Shown here piece by piece: positions 1-11,799 of a stretch of 64,000 nt of DNA (its first letter is position 1; the number at the start of each line of letters is the position of its first letter). The DNA is taken from assembly GCA_030765065.1 (NCBI GenBank), contig CM060988.1, positions 198,026,565 to 198,090,564 of the forward strand. Direction: 5' to 3'. The notes below the pieces were generated by a model. That model was not told the origin of the DNA and searched no databases. It saw only the letters and a program-made list of their open reading frames with translations. The stretch comes from Deroplatys truncata. Its lineage: Eukaryota > Arthropoda > Insecta > Mantodea > Mantidae. A program made the translations under genes and the position numbers.

Positions 1-480
1 TAAAAATTGACATCTGTGTTATGTATGTCTACCATGAAGGCAAGCAAGGAAGGGTGCCACTGAAGAGGTTTCATTGTTATACGACTATATTCAAGAACAT
101 GTGTCTGAAACAGTTACTGATATTCATTTATTTGCAGATTCTTGTCCTGGTCAAAACAGGAAACACACTCTTCTCAGGTTGTGCTTAGGTTTGATTGCGC
201 CTGGCAGATTAAAAAATATTACATATAAATTTCTTGAAAGAGGCACCCGCGCTTACCTTGCGACTGGTATTCTAGAGTGTTCAAGCAGAAAGAATGTACA
301 TTCCTCTTATTATGTGCAAATCATCTGCAATGCAAGGGAAAACGTTTTTTTTTAAGATGGTGAAGACGGAAGATATCCTTGATTTTGACAAATGGTGGTG
401 AAATGGTAGTTAAACCTCAAATGCCTTATATGTGCTCTAGATTCATAAACATTAAGTTCTGTACACACTATTTTGATTTC
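1..480 (+). pseudogene. D-x-C-x-G-Q-N family transposon-like protein, left-truncated remnant
   Basis: A 93-residue open stretch (74-355) carries the motif HLFADSCPGQNRKHTLLR, followed by a GRLKNITYKFLERG block. The same protein family recurs at 8.2-9.6 kb, where the motif reads FSDNCAGQNK. I recall this motif from multi-copy uncharacterised arthropod proteins that behave like transposon proteins, but I cannot name the family. Downstream, similarity seems to continue after a frame change (KMVKTEDILDFDKWW near 352-400). The copy runs off the left edge, has stops, and is not expected to be functional. The acidic D of the motif could be a catalytic residue; that is inference. Confidence 0.5.
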
Positions 481-557
481 AGATCATAATTATGAGTAGA
501 AAAGAACCTAGTCAGCTCTTGAAACAATTTAAAAAGGTATGATAGTAATCCATGTTC

Positions 558-578
558 GCGCACACACGCACATGCGCA

Positions 579-610
<32 letters not shown>

Positions 611-614
611 CACA
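558..614. repeat. CA/CGCA microsatellite
   Basis: An uninterrupted run of alternating purine/pyrimidine dinucleotides, with CGCA units in the middle and CA units at the ends. It is a simple-sequence repeat and a potential Z-DNA tract. Confidence 0.95.
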
Positions 615-646
615 GACTGTAGTGACATACGTAAACTGATATCTTT

Positions 647-745
647 TACACCCAAAAAATCCATCACCGTCCGCCAGGTTTGAACCTGTGACCTTTGGAA
701 CTAGAGGTTAGCATCGTAACCGCTACACCATGGAGGATGACATAT
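647..745 (-). mobile_element. SINE family A, tRNA-like head fragment
   Basis: Read on the minus strand, this segment has a box A-like stretch (TGGTGTAGCGGTTACGATG) and a box B (GGTTCAAACCT), followed by the body start GGTGATGGATTTTTTGGG. The same head is seen at 11.2 kb and 14.5-14.7 kb, where the body and tail are present. Here the element is cut off after the head, so it is a truncated copy. It is a tRNA-derived retroposon, not a tRNA gene. Confidence 0.8.
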
Positions 746-1479
746 TATCTGTCTACAATACACATACAGTTGAAACTGCGTGGAGACTTCACTCGGAAAA
801 TTACAGTTGTGAATGACAATTATACTGTGACAGTCTGCACTATCAAAAAGCAAGTTATAATCACTCATGCTTGATGTGAATGCTGCCAACAATAACAAAA
901 ATTGTAAATGCATGTGCTTTAGCAAAAGAAATTCATTACAGTTATGACTTTGGTAGAAGGTAGTACTGTGTCCTGCATTTGTAAAATAATAAAATACTGT
1001 GAACTTTTGTAAACTGCGAGGGCTAAACACTTGAAATTAACAATACACCACTTTACAAAAAGAAAGTGTGCTTTTAATAGTGACCTACAAAGGGAATACA
1101 CATACAACCTGTTATGTCCCAGAACTATTTTCTTATGAATTGCTATGGGAGTCCTTAGGAATATAAACATCTTACTCATTTTGTTTTTCTCCCCTAGATG
1201 TGCCCAAACAGAGGTGCTGCCATATGGCATTGCTGGATCATAGGGGGAAAGAAAACTGTATAGACTATAAAACTATTATACTTGCCTACTTATTGAATAC
1301 CATGCTGTTTACTAATACAGCAAAGGGTATGAAATGGTTTAACATTAATTTAACATGTTTCATTGTATTATTTTCAATAAATATTAATAAACATCAACAC
1401 ATTTGTACAAAAATTGGTCATTGTTCATTCTGTAGCCTTTAACATAAAGACTAACATTGCATTTGCTGCTCTCAGTGTG
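746..1479. other. Unassigned spacer
   Basis: AT-rich sequence with short ORFs only (up to about 109 codons). Neither strand gave a recognisable domain, repeat family or RNA. Confidence 0.5.
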
Positions 1480-2830
1480 GCTTATTGTGGAGCAACCTCT
1501 ACCGCACATCTCTTTTTATCAATTGAATTTGACCAGTAATTCAGCCAATCATAACATAAAGCTTTGTAAGATGTACTTTCCAATTTATATTTATGAGCCG
1601 GTCCAGGTCCCTTACCTCTAGTACCTGTTGTGGCATATCCACGGGATTTCAAATAAGCCAACATGGGAAACAAGTGAACAAATTGTCAGAATCAAAAGAC
1701 AAGTACAGTTTTTGAAAAACAGGTTCAAAATCATCAATTATAATCAAAGGTGGTATGAGCACTTGCCGAACTTTTCTTCATAAACAATATTTAATCTTGG
1801 ATGTTTTCCTTGGTATATCTCAAAATTTATCAAGTAGCCTGAAGGTGTATGCAATGACCACACTTTATACCAAAGTGTAGCGGCTTTATCTTGATAAACT
1901 GCTTACATCCAGCAGTAAAATAGGAAATCATGCTCTCATCATAAGAGATAATGTTCAGGATGAAAATGTTTTAGCATGTTTGACTTTAGATGATCTACAA
2001 TGGATCATAGTTTCCACATCTTATCCCAATCAGTGCTTTTTTACAGCTGTCTTCAAAATGAAAAAACCTCAGTATTTGCTGGAAATGATTTCTGTGCATT
2101 GATTTCATCACCATTTCATTCTGTAGGTCTTTATCAGTACTCCAAAATCTTCTGACATGGCTGTGATAAGTTAAAAGTTAAATGCAATGAAAACTTTGAG
2201 TTCCTCAGCTGTAACGTTTCGATTTGGTTTTCCAAGAAATGCTGCATATTTTCCAGATTCAGCATAAACATTTTCCAGTAAGGCATCTTCAAAAAGTTTC
2301 TGGAATTCTTCATATGGTTTTAGTCCACTAGAATCTGTATAATTAGTGGTGAAAATATGAGTAACATTGCTCCAAAGTCCTCATCCATTCAAACAAACTA
2401 GTATTTTTATCAGAACATGTAGATTTAGTTGCTGTAACTTGACAGGCGCCTGTTAGGAGATGAAGTGAACTCAAACATTTTCAATAATTCTGTTTCTGTA
2501 TTTTGATTACAGTTTTGTAAAACAACCAAAATATCATGTATTCCGGGTTCATTTGTAAAAGGTATTTGTTCTTGATTTGCAGACACTTCATCATTTGAAT
2601 CATTACGTTAATCCTTATGAAAACACTATTTTACAATTTGCTTTCAACTGGCAAGGCACAAATCATCTGGAATACCACTTTCTTCATCATCTTCTCCACT
2701 CATTCACAATCTTATAGCTCAGGGGGCTCTACGTGCAATGCCTGTGCTTCTTCATCATCTGCCAATATTTCATGTAAATAGTTGAGTGCATCCTTCAGTG
2801 AGAAGTCCCTAAAACAAAAATTGTTTCATC
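1480..2830 (-). pseudogene. piggyBac-like (PGBD-type) transposase pseudogene
   Basis: Translated in pieces on the minus strand, the region follows the order of a piggyBac transposase. Near 2690-2810 there is an acidic N-terminal piece (FSLKDALNYLHEILADDEE, then VEPPEL). Near 1990-2100 lies NHFQQILRFFHFEDSCK. Near 1880-1945 lies SYDESMISYF with GCKQFIK, which holds the first catalytic aspartate region. Near 1610-1670 lies FPMLAYLKSRGYATTGT, the block after the second catalytic aspartate. Many stops and frame changes separate the blocks, and no terminal repeats or TTAA pair were found. It is unrelated at sequence level to the piggyBac pair at 42-47 kb, so a second piggyBac lineage is represented. 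Confidence 0.7.
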
Positions 2831-2949
2831 ACTTTTCTACTCTTGACCAACCAGTTGGCATAAAAGCAATAACCATTCGAACTGCTTACCTCAAATTGTC
2901 TCACTAGGCTTATTGGAGGCCCAGTATTGCTCTGAAAATATTCTAGAGC

Positions 2950-4660
2950 CCTGGGTATCAAACACAGGACATCAAAATGTACAGCTAAACAAGGATGCAG
3001 TAAAGACAGACCACCAAGAAAGAAACCATATGGCATCTCTGGGACAAATCAGGTTAAAAAAAACAATTTCTGACTCAGATATTCGATGCAATAAATTTGC
3101 ATCTACTTTCAGTATAAGAAATAGGGGGATATCACAACATATAAACAGTGACAAACATAAAAGAATGATCATGCAAGTGCTTCATCTAACACTGTAGTGA
3201 ATAACTTTATTAAAAGTGAAAATTTTGCTGATAAGATATGAAATTAACACCTGTTGAACCAGTGTTTGCTTACCATACTGTCCACCACAACCAATCATTC
3301 AGATCAATGGACTGTACTACTAAACTTATCCAATGTACTTTTGAATCAAAGTTTATTATGGCCGTAACAAACCCCAGGCAATTATTTTAAATGTTTTAAC
3401 AGTATTTGCCATATCTCAATACTAGAATCTGATTTACAGAAAGCTAATTTTATTTCAATACTGATGTGTGCATCAAGCCATTAAAATATTTCCATGTTAG
3501 GTTGCTTTAATCCTACTGAGGGGATTCAATTTAAAATATTGGCTTTGAAATCTTTGCCTAGAGAAACTTCAGAAATCCTTGCTTCATTTCTGACCGAGTT
3601 TGAAAAATAATAACTTTGAAAGAAAAACCAATCACTATTTCTGCACATAATGCAAACTGCAATTTTGAATTTGTATCTAGAAAGAGCAACAATGTCTTCA
3701 TAAAACTGAAAGGAAATTTAGGTCAAAACTTATTTGTTGTTGGGTGTTCTGCTCATATAATCCACATGGCTGCTGAAGTCCTTCCTATTGATGTTGAAGG
3801 CATTCTTTCTAAAATATATTCTTATTTCAATGTGTATATTGTAAGAGTTGAAAATCTTAAAGAATTTTGTAAATTTGTAGACCAGGAGTACAAAGGAGTT
3901 TTAGGGTATAGCAAAACAAGGTGGCTTACTTTACTCCCTGCGGTCAAACATCTTCTGACTATGTTCCTCTGACATTATATTTTGAATCTCAAAATAAATG
4001 TCCATTTGTTAACAAATCATTATTTGAAAATCCTTTATCAGAAGCTTGGCTGTACTTTCTTTACAACCAAGTATCTACTTTTCACATGCAGTTGAAAGAG
4101 TAGAGGGTCAAACAATTACAGTTTTTGAAGTAATTTCTGTGTTAAATGATTTAAAAGCTAATTTAGTTTATAAGGATGAAGACTGATTCTTAATATCAGC
4201 TGTCAGATCAACTCTTGGTGAGTTGGAAAATGAGGTTTTATCATTAGAATTTGCAAAATTTAAACGGTATGTCCATACATTTTATCAAACTGCATTTAAC
4301 ATTTAAATAAGAGGTTGAAGCCTTAACAGTTTGTGAGACTGCAGTTGGGTAACACTTAAGGCGGGACATATCACTGAAAATATTAGAAAAATGGAAACTG
4401 GAAAAAGAAAACATCACCTAGCGACTGTTGGGTAGAAATTATTTCACATTGTAATATGAACAATGTGCCTTATAACAATTTTCTTAAAATAATAGAATTT
4501 CTTCTTTGTTTACCTGGAACTAAAGCCCCTACTCAAAGAGTGTTTTCTCATATGAAGGGTTTGTGAACAGATGACAAGAACACTCTTTCAGTATAGACTT
4601 TGAAATCTATGTTGATTAATGAAGTGAACTTTAATCACATTTGAGTAAATTATTACAATA
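2950..4660 (+). pseudogene. hAT-family transposase pseudogene (zinc-finger type)
   Basis: Decayed coding sequence in the usual hAT order. A BED/TTF-like finger remnant lies at 3050-3160 (CNKFASTFSIRNRG, then QHINSDKHKR). A middle block lies at 3480-3600 (PTEGIQFKILALKSLPRE). The longest open piece, 3616-3972, includes VVGCSAHIIHMAAEVLPID and GYSKTRWLTLLPAVK. The C-terminal dimerisation-like block lies at 4490-4570 (FLLCLPGTKAPTQRVFSH). Several stops and at least three frame changes make it non-functional. Terminal repeats and an 8-bp target duplication were not identified. The resemblance is to the insect zinc-finger hAT proteins that include domesticated host proteins, but decay here argues for a dead transposon. 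Confidence 0.75.
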
Positions 4661-4849
4661 AGTCGTGTGGTAAAGTGGACATACTGAAGAATTTCAGACA
4701 GCACAAAGCAAGACGTATAAATGGCATCTCTTAGATATATTGTACCCAATAATGTAACAATAGATATTGTGCCTGATGGAGGATTAAATTCCAATTCTGA
4801 TTATGAATTTAACACAATTAAATAAACACTATTTAAATGATTTCATATA

Positions 4850-5728
4850 CGAGGGCTGATCAATAAAGACTGAGACTGATTTTTTCCTGTAGCTTTCTTG
4901 AGAGTTTCCTGTCTCTACCATGAATATTTGAAAAGAGGGGGGTTTCATGTATAATGTCTATAGACAGCAGCACTCTTGTATCGGTAGGTTGGTAGTAATG
5001 CTGTATATTGTTGACCCTACTTGAATTTCGCATACCACTTGACACGAGGGGAGCAATAAAATTTTGTTTTCGTTTAAATCATACAGCCTCTGAAACTTTG
5101 GAAAAGCTGAAGCAAGCATACGGTGAAGATGCACTATATCGTGCAACAGTGTTTAGGTGGTTCAAGGACTTCAAAGAAGGGCAAGTCCTCTGAGCTAAGC
5201 AAGGTGGGCCTGATGCTTCGGCTTCAACATCAACACAGCTGCTGTGATTGTTGTTCTTCCTCACACTACTGCTACATCAGCGTACTACACGCCAGTATTG
5301 GCTACACTGAGGAAGCACATTGCAAGGAAACATCCAGAACTTCATCAGAATGGGTGGCGACTTCATCACAACAATGCATGGCCTCACGTCGCAAATCAAG
5401 TCCAGGAATTCAACATCACCTGCATACTGCATCCGCCTTATAACCCCAATCTTGCCCCCTGTGATTTCTTTTTTATTCCCATCACTAAAGGCAAAGCTCC
5501 AGGGCATTCCATTTGAGAGCACTGAAGCATGCTGAGGAAAAGTGAGGCGATTCTCAAAGACCTGACAAAGAATGGCCTGTACCATGTGTTCGAGTACTGG
5601 CAGAGATGGTATAAAAAGTGCATTCAAGTAGGAGAGGACTACTTTGAAAAATATCATGTCAACATTGAAATGGAGTAATAAATACTGTGAAAAAAATATC
5701 AGTCTCAGTCTTTATTGATCAGCCCTCG
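4850..5728 (+). mobile_element. Mariner element, internally deleted copy
   Basis: Near-perfect terminal inverted repeats of about 30 bp (CGAGGGCTGATCAATAAAG at 4850; its reverse complement ends at 5728) are flanked by TA on each side (4848-4849 and 5729-5730). At 879 bp it is shorter than the roughly 1.3 kb usual for the family. The N-terminal helix-turn-helix is present at 5020-5180 (IKFCFRLNHTASETLEKLK, then YRATVFRWFKDFKEG). The coding sequence then jumps to the C-terminal third, with RLHHNNAWPHVANQVQEF at 5349-5410 and NPNLAPCDFF at 5440-5470. The middle, including the first catalytic aspartate, is missing, and the HDNA motif reads HNNA, so the second catalytic aspartate is Asn. It could only have moved with help from a full-length relative. 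Confidence 0.92.
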
Positions 5729-5732
5729 TAAA

Positions 5733-5874
5733 TGAACTAGTAGTCAATGAAACTTAAACACGAGGAAATATACTTCACCTTAAAAAATACTTATACCTAA
5801 ATTGATCAAGGTGATGATTTTTGTTTAAGGGCATTCAACTGCTTGCTCATTAGCACCCTTTTAAAACAGATAAT
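5733..5874. other. Unassigned spacer between mariner and short tandem repeat
   Basis: AT-rich sequence, nothing recognised. Confidence 0.5.
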
Positions 5875-6020
5875 GGAAAAGGCCAGAGATAAAGATCAGT
5901 ACAAAATATAATGGTAAAGGCCAGAGATAAACATGAGTATAAAAACTATAGCAAAAGCCAGAAATAAGGATCAATATAAAAGATGTAGGAAAAGTTAGAA
6001 ATAAATATATAAAACTAAAC
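5875..6020. repeat. Degenerate tandem repeat, about 38-bp unit, four copies
   Basis: The phrase GGAAAAGGCCAGAGATAA recurs at about 38-bp steps with increasing decay (near 5877, 5913, 5952 and 5989). The copies are not coding in any frame. Confidence 0.75.
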
Positions 6021-6052
6021 CAAAAAGTATGAAACACCTGAATTCAACATAA

Positions 6053-6560
6053 CTAAATCCGCAATTGGAAATTTTCCTTTGGCACAAATTTAAAAATTCC
6101 ATCAACTGCTTGCTTATCATCCGCTAAGACCTCCGCAAGACTGGCTGGCAGATGCAGAGTGTCCCGAAGATATATTACAGCAATACACTCTAGAAATACG
6201 TGATGAACCTTTGTTACAAAGGGGACAAGCAGGAGCAGGGTCACCCTTAAAAAGGTAACTGTGCATAAAATTGCAGTGGCCAATACACAACCGAGCCAAA
6301 TTCATCTCCTCCCGACGAGATACACAAGAGAAAGTTACCCAGTTTACCGGAATTTCCTTCACTACTCTAAGCTTATTTCCATGGAGAGTTAACGACTCCT
6401 TGCACCAGAACGACAGCTCCGCTCTCCGTACAACAAGCCTAAAGTCTTCCGAAGTTAGTCAAGATATTGTAACGCTGGGTTCTGTGGCTGCCAAATCAGC
6501 GATTAATTCCCCAGAAAGTTAACGTGATCAGCTATCCAAGCACACTCCTCACTAATGCCA
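6053..6560 (-). pseudogene. LINE fragment: RNase H end and C-terminal Cys/His region
   Basis: On the minus strand the piece 6117-6362 reads SRREEMNLARLCIGHCNFMH, then SYLFKGDPAP and CPLCNKG. This is the usual C-terminal stretch after the RNase H domain of insect non-LTR retrotransposons (IGHTRLTHSYL-like). Upstream (6440-6550) a poor match to a GNE-x-AD RNase H motif can be read across frames. It is a short dead fragment on the opposite strand from the LINE remnant at 6.7 kb, so the two are probably separate insertions. Confidence 0.65.
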
Positions 6561-6689
6561 GAAGCTCTTTTCTTTTCAAATTTAATGTTAGAAAATGTGG
6601 TGCTAAAAGAGACTGAATTCACTGTCTCTCAGAAAAGTACTGTTTACTTGCTTTTACTCTGATTCACCAACTGAAACACAGTACAGTAT

Positions 6690-7056
6690 TGGCGCCATTT
6701 TAGATGAGAAAATTATTTTAAAGTATGATCTCAAAACTTGAGGGCGGAGGGGAGAAGGTACCAAGTTCCAGACTGCTTTAGCTTCTGCAGCTGGGCCTAC
6801 TTGGGGCATTGATTCTGAGGCACTACACATTATGTATCAGGGAGCTTTAGAACCTCTAGTATTATATTGCATGTCTGCATTTCAACATATCCTAAACAAA
6901 TTGCATTCAACCCAGACTAATGTTACAGATTATAGGAGGATACCATACAATCTCAAAAGATGCAGTCTTAATCATAGCCGGAATATGTCCTTTACACTTA
7001 AGTGCCATAGCCTGAGCCAAGTTCAACCTGTGTTAAGAAAGGAATTAAAATATTAA
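6690..7056 (+). pseudogene. LINE fragment: region after the reverse transcriptase domain
   Basis: The open stretch around 6790-6880 reads TWGIDSEALHIMYQGALEPL, then VLYCMSAF. This resembles the conserved W-G...Y-x-x-x-x-E-P-x-x-x-Y segment between the RT and RNase H domains of RNase H-bearing insect LINEs. Later blocks (for example near 6980-7030) fit the following ICPLHLK-type segment after frame changes. It is a short, frameshifted remnant. Confidence 0.55.
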
Positions 7057-7060
7057 ATCA

Positions 7061-8170
7061 ATGTCTATCTTCAAATGGAATATAATGCAAACTTCTTTAT
7101 AGAGAGGCCACCCTCATTATTTCCCAAAATTCAACAAGTTTCAATTGTCATTACTGAAAAACAGTTCACAAGTGTATACAGGTGATTGCTGAACTCCAAG
7201 ACATGCAGCTGATTTGATAGAATGTGCTTTTGTTGTATACTTCAGCAATAATGAAATACAGACACATATAAGTTGGCTCCTTTATGCTCCATATTCCAAG
7301 CTGAATTATTTTCCATTCAAAAGGCTGCTAACTGGATCTTAAACAATGACTCTACTTCATGTAGATGAAGCGTGATGTTTTCAAAACGAGGTAAGCATAC
7401 TAGGGGATGTAAACTAGCTTGAAGCAGATTTCTACTCCAAAATTTGGGCTGCATCAAGATATGGTTTTGCTTTCATTCAAAACAAAATTTTTAACCCTGT
7501 AAATCAAATAAAAGTTAAGGACCCTTTTTCAAAATGTGCTCTGTCCAGCCTGTTACAATTGCTAATGTAATGCACCTAAAGTTGAATAAGAAGCCATAAA
7601 CCTGAGAAAGTAAACATTCCAAACCTCACAACGGTGTTGTATTGTTTATCAGTTATTGTTTTATGTGACAGGTTTGTTGTTCAATATTGTGTTTTTGTGC
7701 TAGAATGCAGTTTATCTACTGAGTGATGCACGTAGAAGAAAGTGTGGATGTAGGGGACCATTCTTCTGGCTCTAGGAATCTGTAGAAGGGCATAGTGAAA
7801 AGAAAAGTGGAGCAGATGAAAAGGTAACTACTTTAAAAGACAATTTTGTGATGAAATCCGTTAAATTACGTTTTATTACAATTATTACTAGCGGCATATT
7901 GCTGCATTAATCTGTGGATCGAATCTACTTATGCAATTACATGTTAATTGCTAGGTATTGTGTTAGGGACCCTGAAATGTTGCAGTTTGAACCACCCTGT
8001 GCACACAAGGATGGAACATTTAAAGCCTGTACTATCCCAGTCTACCATCTTATCAGGAATAGGTATAGGTCTACAGCCATAAACAAACAGAAACAGGACA
8101 GGATTCTTTCATCACTTAGGACAGTGCTAGCCCAAAATGACGGCATCCTTGGAAAGAAAGTAGAAGACTG
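7061..8170. other. Unassigned region with an 85-codon ORF
   Basis: Mostly AT-rich. An ORF at 7914-8171 lies directly upstream of the D-x-C-x-G-Q-N pseudogene and could be its 5' part, but I could not match it to anything. No RNA or repeat was recognised. Confidence 0.35.
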
Positions 8171-9640
8171 AATTCTTTGGTTACAAAGTTTCTGGTTAGA
8201 TTAATAAACAATGAGCAAGTTGTATATTCCAAGTTTTTAAGGTTCTGTTTGGCATAGAAACAACCACACTTAACAGTATTGCTGCCTCATTAATTGCTGG
8301 TAATTCCATTCTAGAAAAAAGAGGAGGGGACCATAAAACAAAATAAAACATTCCAAAGAAAGACAACATGATTAAGTTAATTTTGAATTTGAGAGCTAGG
8401 GAAAGTCACAACAGAGAAAAGAGTAAAAGGCGGTATCTTTCTTTGGACATGAATATCACAAAGCTCTTTAAATAGTATACTGAGAATATTACTGGTTCAT
8501 TAAAGGTTAAAAAGCAGTTCTTGATTAATATCGTCTTTTCTAAAAATCTTAATTTGGGATTAGCTGATCCTGCAGTAGATGTCTGTAGAATGAAACATGA
8601 AATGAAACTCAATAAAAACTGTAGCAAAAGACAAAGAGTGCATGCTGAGCTTGCTGCCCATTAAATGAGAGCAAAGCAAAATTATGAAACAGAAACTGCC
8701 CAACACCTTGCCTTTATGCTTTGATCTACAGCAAGTTCAACCCTTGCCAAAACTTGCTATTGATGAGGCATATTATGCACGAGAACTATCATATTATGCT
8801 CTCTGTATTACAGACAGAAAATAGGTTTCCAAAACCTCTATTGCTGGACTGAAAACCAGGCTGGCTGTGGACCAAATGAAGTAGCTTCAAGTACAGATGT
8901 GAAGAACAGGCTTGAGCCATTAGATTATTTTCTGACAACTGTGCTGGGCAGAACAAAAGTGTCCATGTAGTTCATTCTCTGTATTGTTGGTTTCTAAAGA
9001 AATCTCCAGAATCAATCAAAGAGATATGCATTACATTCCCCATGCATGGACATTCCTATTTCCCTGCAGACTGCCTGTTTGACACAGTAAAGTCTTTGGA
9101 AACAATCTGAAATATTAACTCCTGAACAATGTCATAACCTTTATGAGAAAATGCAAAACATTCAGAAGTTTGAAATAGGTTGGAATACTTTAAACTTCAA
9201 GGACCTCTATCGTGATATGCTGGTGGGCATAAGATATATGAAATGGGTAATACTGAAAAAGAAGTCCCACGGGAAGAAAACCTCCATCATTTTTAAAATG
9301 TAGCCCTCATACAGACTGGACAAAACATCAAAAGGTTATATTTCCTTGCTAAAAACAGATGTAGCAGCAGATCCAGATGTTGTCAGTGATGTGCCCTATA
9401 AAATTAGAAAAAAAGAAAGACTTACTCACTATTCTGAAACAGTGCTTTGGTGATAGCTGGGAGGAAGATGAAACCCTGAAATTCTATGTTGATATACTTG
9501 AGAGAGAGATGTTGCAACAAACAATGTAGATGAGCAAGTTGAAAATGAAGAGTGTGATTGCTTGAAGGAGGAAGCTGGATATCAAATGCTCTGAAGAGGA
9601 GTTAAGAGACATACTATCCATTCAGATCTCAAAAATGTAA
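8171..9640 (+). pseudogene. D-x-C-x-G-Q-N family transposon-like protein, decayed copy
   Basis: Read across frames, blocks appear in a fixed order. EKRGGDHKTK lies near 8317-8350, followed by ESHNREKSKRRYLSLDMNI to about 8460. DPAVDVCRMKHEMKLNKNCS lies near 8565-8625. QPLPKLAIDEAYYARELSYY lies near 8735-8800. YFSDNCAGQNKSVHVVHSLY lies near 8925-8985. FPMHGHSYFPADCLFDTVK lies near 9035-9095. The motif matches the remnant at the left window edge. The layout (finger-like Cys residues, then an acidic D-x-C-x-G-Q-N core, then GHS-x-x-x-x-D) looks enzymatic, possibly a divergent transposase, but that is inference. Numerous stops and frameshifts make the copy dead. Confidence 0.55.
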
Positions 9641-10390
9641 CTACAATCAGACAACAGCTACTTCAACTACTTTTGATGATTTGTTTTTTATAATGTGAGC
9701 CATAAAACAGCTTTTAACATTTTATTTTCAAACAAGATAATATTTTACTGACTTGTTTAATGGCTATCTAAAGATTTTTGTGAATTATTAATATTGATTT
9801 TATTCCTGAGATAAGTTTCAAGCCAAAAAAACTTTGCAGATTATTTACAAACAAATTCATTTTGAACCTGTTATGTATTATATTGTGTGAAAAGAACTTG
9901 CTGAATTATTAATGATTTTGATTAAATTGTTTCATATAGTTTTTAAAAAATTTTAAGAAAACGAAAGTAAGAACTAGGACTGGATTATTTAAATAATGCT
10001 TGGAAGTGTTCTCCTTAATGACAATTCTGATTGCATTGCATAATAATATTAGGACATTTTTCAAAGAAGCAGTATGCAACTGTTAAAACAAGTGACTGCT
10101 TTTGAATCTATTGTTTAAAATAATTGGTTGGGAACATCTTCCTCAATTAATGATTTCAGCTTATCAATTCCTTAGCTAAAAATAACAAATAATATATTCT
10201 TGCATTATTTCTGTATAAATTTGTTTCGAAACACAATTTGTCCCTTTGGTTGGTGCAAAATGCAACAAATCCAAAAATTTTAAAATTCATTTAACAGCTG
10301 TGCCTTTAAATAAAGAGTGAGATTTTCTCTATTTTACTACATCTCTGTACTTAAATGATCAATTATTATAAAGCTTTACTCAATATTAGT
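9641..10390. other. Unassigned AT-rich spacer
   Basis: Very AT-rich with no long ORF, repeat family or RNA recognised. Confidence 0.5.
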
Positions 10391-10397
10391 TTCCAGT

Positions 10398-10951
10398 TTG
10401 TCCTGTATAATTTGTATTTGTGGACGTTTTGAAAAGTTACTCCTCATATACACCGACTCTCAGTCTGCTATCAATGCTATTATAGATAAACTCAATCTTT
10501 ATCCCACAGACATAGCTATCAGAAAAAACATAAATTATAAAAATATTATAACCCTGTCATGGATTAAGGACATGAAGGATTACTAGGCAATGAAGGAGCA
10601 GATAAACTAGCAAAGACAGCTGCAAACAGTCACAAAGAATTTAGTTATACAAAATATCAAACATCACCTGTCAAGATGGAATATTGGAAGCTATTAACAG
10701 ACAATGGGAACAGATACTGGATAAATAGCACTAAAGGACATATCAGTAAGACTTTATTTCTTCCAGACTTAAATACTTGCTTTAAATGCAAAAACTTCCA
10801 TCCAAATTTTGCACGCATAGAGTTCATGACAAGGCATGGAAAATTTCTAGACTACTTCAAAAGGTTCCATGTCAATGTAGGAAGTAGTTATCAATGTCTT
10901 TGTGGCAGTAAACAGACAGTAAAACATTTATTATTATGGCCCAAATTATAA
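10398..10951 (+). pseudogene. LINE RNase H domain and C-terminus, one frameshift
   Basis: The first ORF (to about 10570) contains LLIYTDSQSAINAIIDKLN, with the catalytic D of the TDS motif of LINE RNase H. After a frame change, GNEGADKLAKTAANS gives the second RNase H motif (near 10588-10632). The second ORF, 10676-10951, includes RFHVNVGSSYQCLCGSKQTV and ends in a CxC...H-type region (HLLLWPKL). Residual open lengths suggest a fairly young but 5'-truncated copy. It is probably of an RNase H-bearing insect LINE clade; exact clade not assigned. Confidence 0.72.
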
Positions 10952-11205
10952 TGACATGTCATATTTATTTCCTGGACTTTAGGGAGACTTTTACAATAAT
11001 TTATGCATAAATCCAGCTGTAGTAGCGTAGATAATTGCATTTTTATTGTGCATATAAAATCATATTTACACCCTTTTTAGTAATAGATCATATTTGGGCC
11101 AACTTTCTCCAAAACTGCATATATTTGTTGTATCTTTAAGAACACAAGGATAAAAACATGAAAATGTTGCTCACATGACAATGTTGCAGATGACACTGTG
11201 ACTCA
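10952..11205. other. Unassigned spacer, possible LINE 3' end
   Basis: Follows the LINE C-terminus directly and may be its 3' untranslated region. Nothing else recognised. Confidence 0.35.
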
Positions 11206-11210
11206 ATGTT

Positions 11211-11510
11211 GGCCTTTGTGGTGTAGTACTTATCATGCTAGCCTCTAGTTCCTGAGGTCGTGGGTTCAAACCCGGCAGAGGGCGATGAATTTTTTTCAGC
11301 CATAAAATTCCTTAGCATGGCTTCCTTCGGAAGAGAAGTAAAGCCGGTGGTCTTGTGTCTTAGATATACAGCACATAATAGAACCTCAAGCCTGATAGAG
11401 GCCTCTGAGCAAAATTACTGTTCTTTCATGCCCAAAATAGAATGGGACGCTAAGGACCACATTATTTAAAGAGCGTCCATAAATAAAACTCAATTTAATT
11501 TAATTTGATA
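11211..11510 (+). mobile_element. SINE family A, near full-length
   Basis: The tRNA-like head (11214-11285) has a box A-like TGTGGTGTAGTACTTATC and box B GGGTTCAAACCC. The body contains GGGCGATGAATTTTTT, GAAGTAAAGCCGGTGG and AGAATGGGACGCTAAGGACC. The 3' end is GAGCGTCCATAAATAAAACT, followed by an A/T-rich repeated tail (CAATTTAATTTAATTT). The same head, body and tail recur at 14.2-14.7 kb, and the tail alone at the right window edge. Transcription would be by RNA polymerase III and mobility would depend on a LINE; neither is shown here. Confidence 0.88.
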
Positions 11511-11799
11511 TTCTCACAAATAAACACAACAATTACTACAAAGCTTTACTGATAAATGAAGTTTTTTACTGATAAATACACAACCAGTGTAATACACTAG
11601 TCAGTTTACTGATGTTAAATATTATTGTGCGGAGTCGACAAAACACTCTCGAAGCCAACAAAGATGGCTTCCAATGTAATACACATTGCACATGTGGTCA
11701 TACTATTCCGTTTGAGTACAAACTTAGTTTGATTCAACATGTCAAAATTAAATTACTGTAACAGCATCAAGTTGTGAGGATTTGTTCATGATTTTGGAG

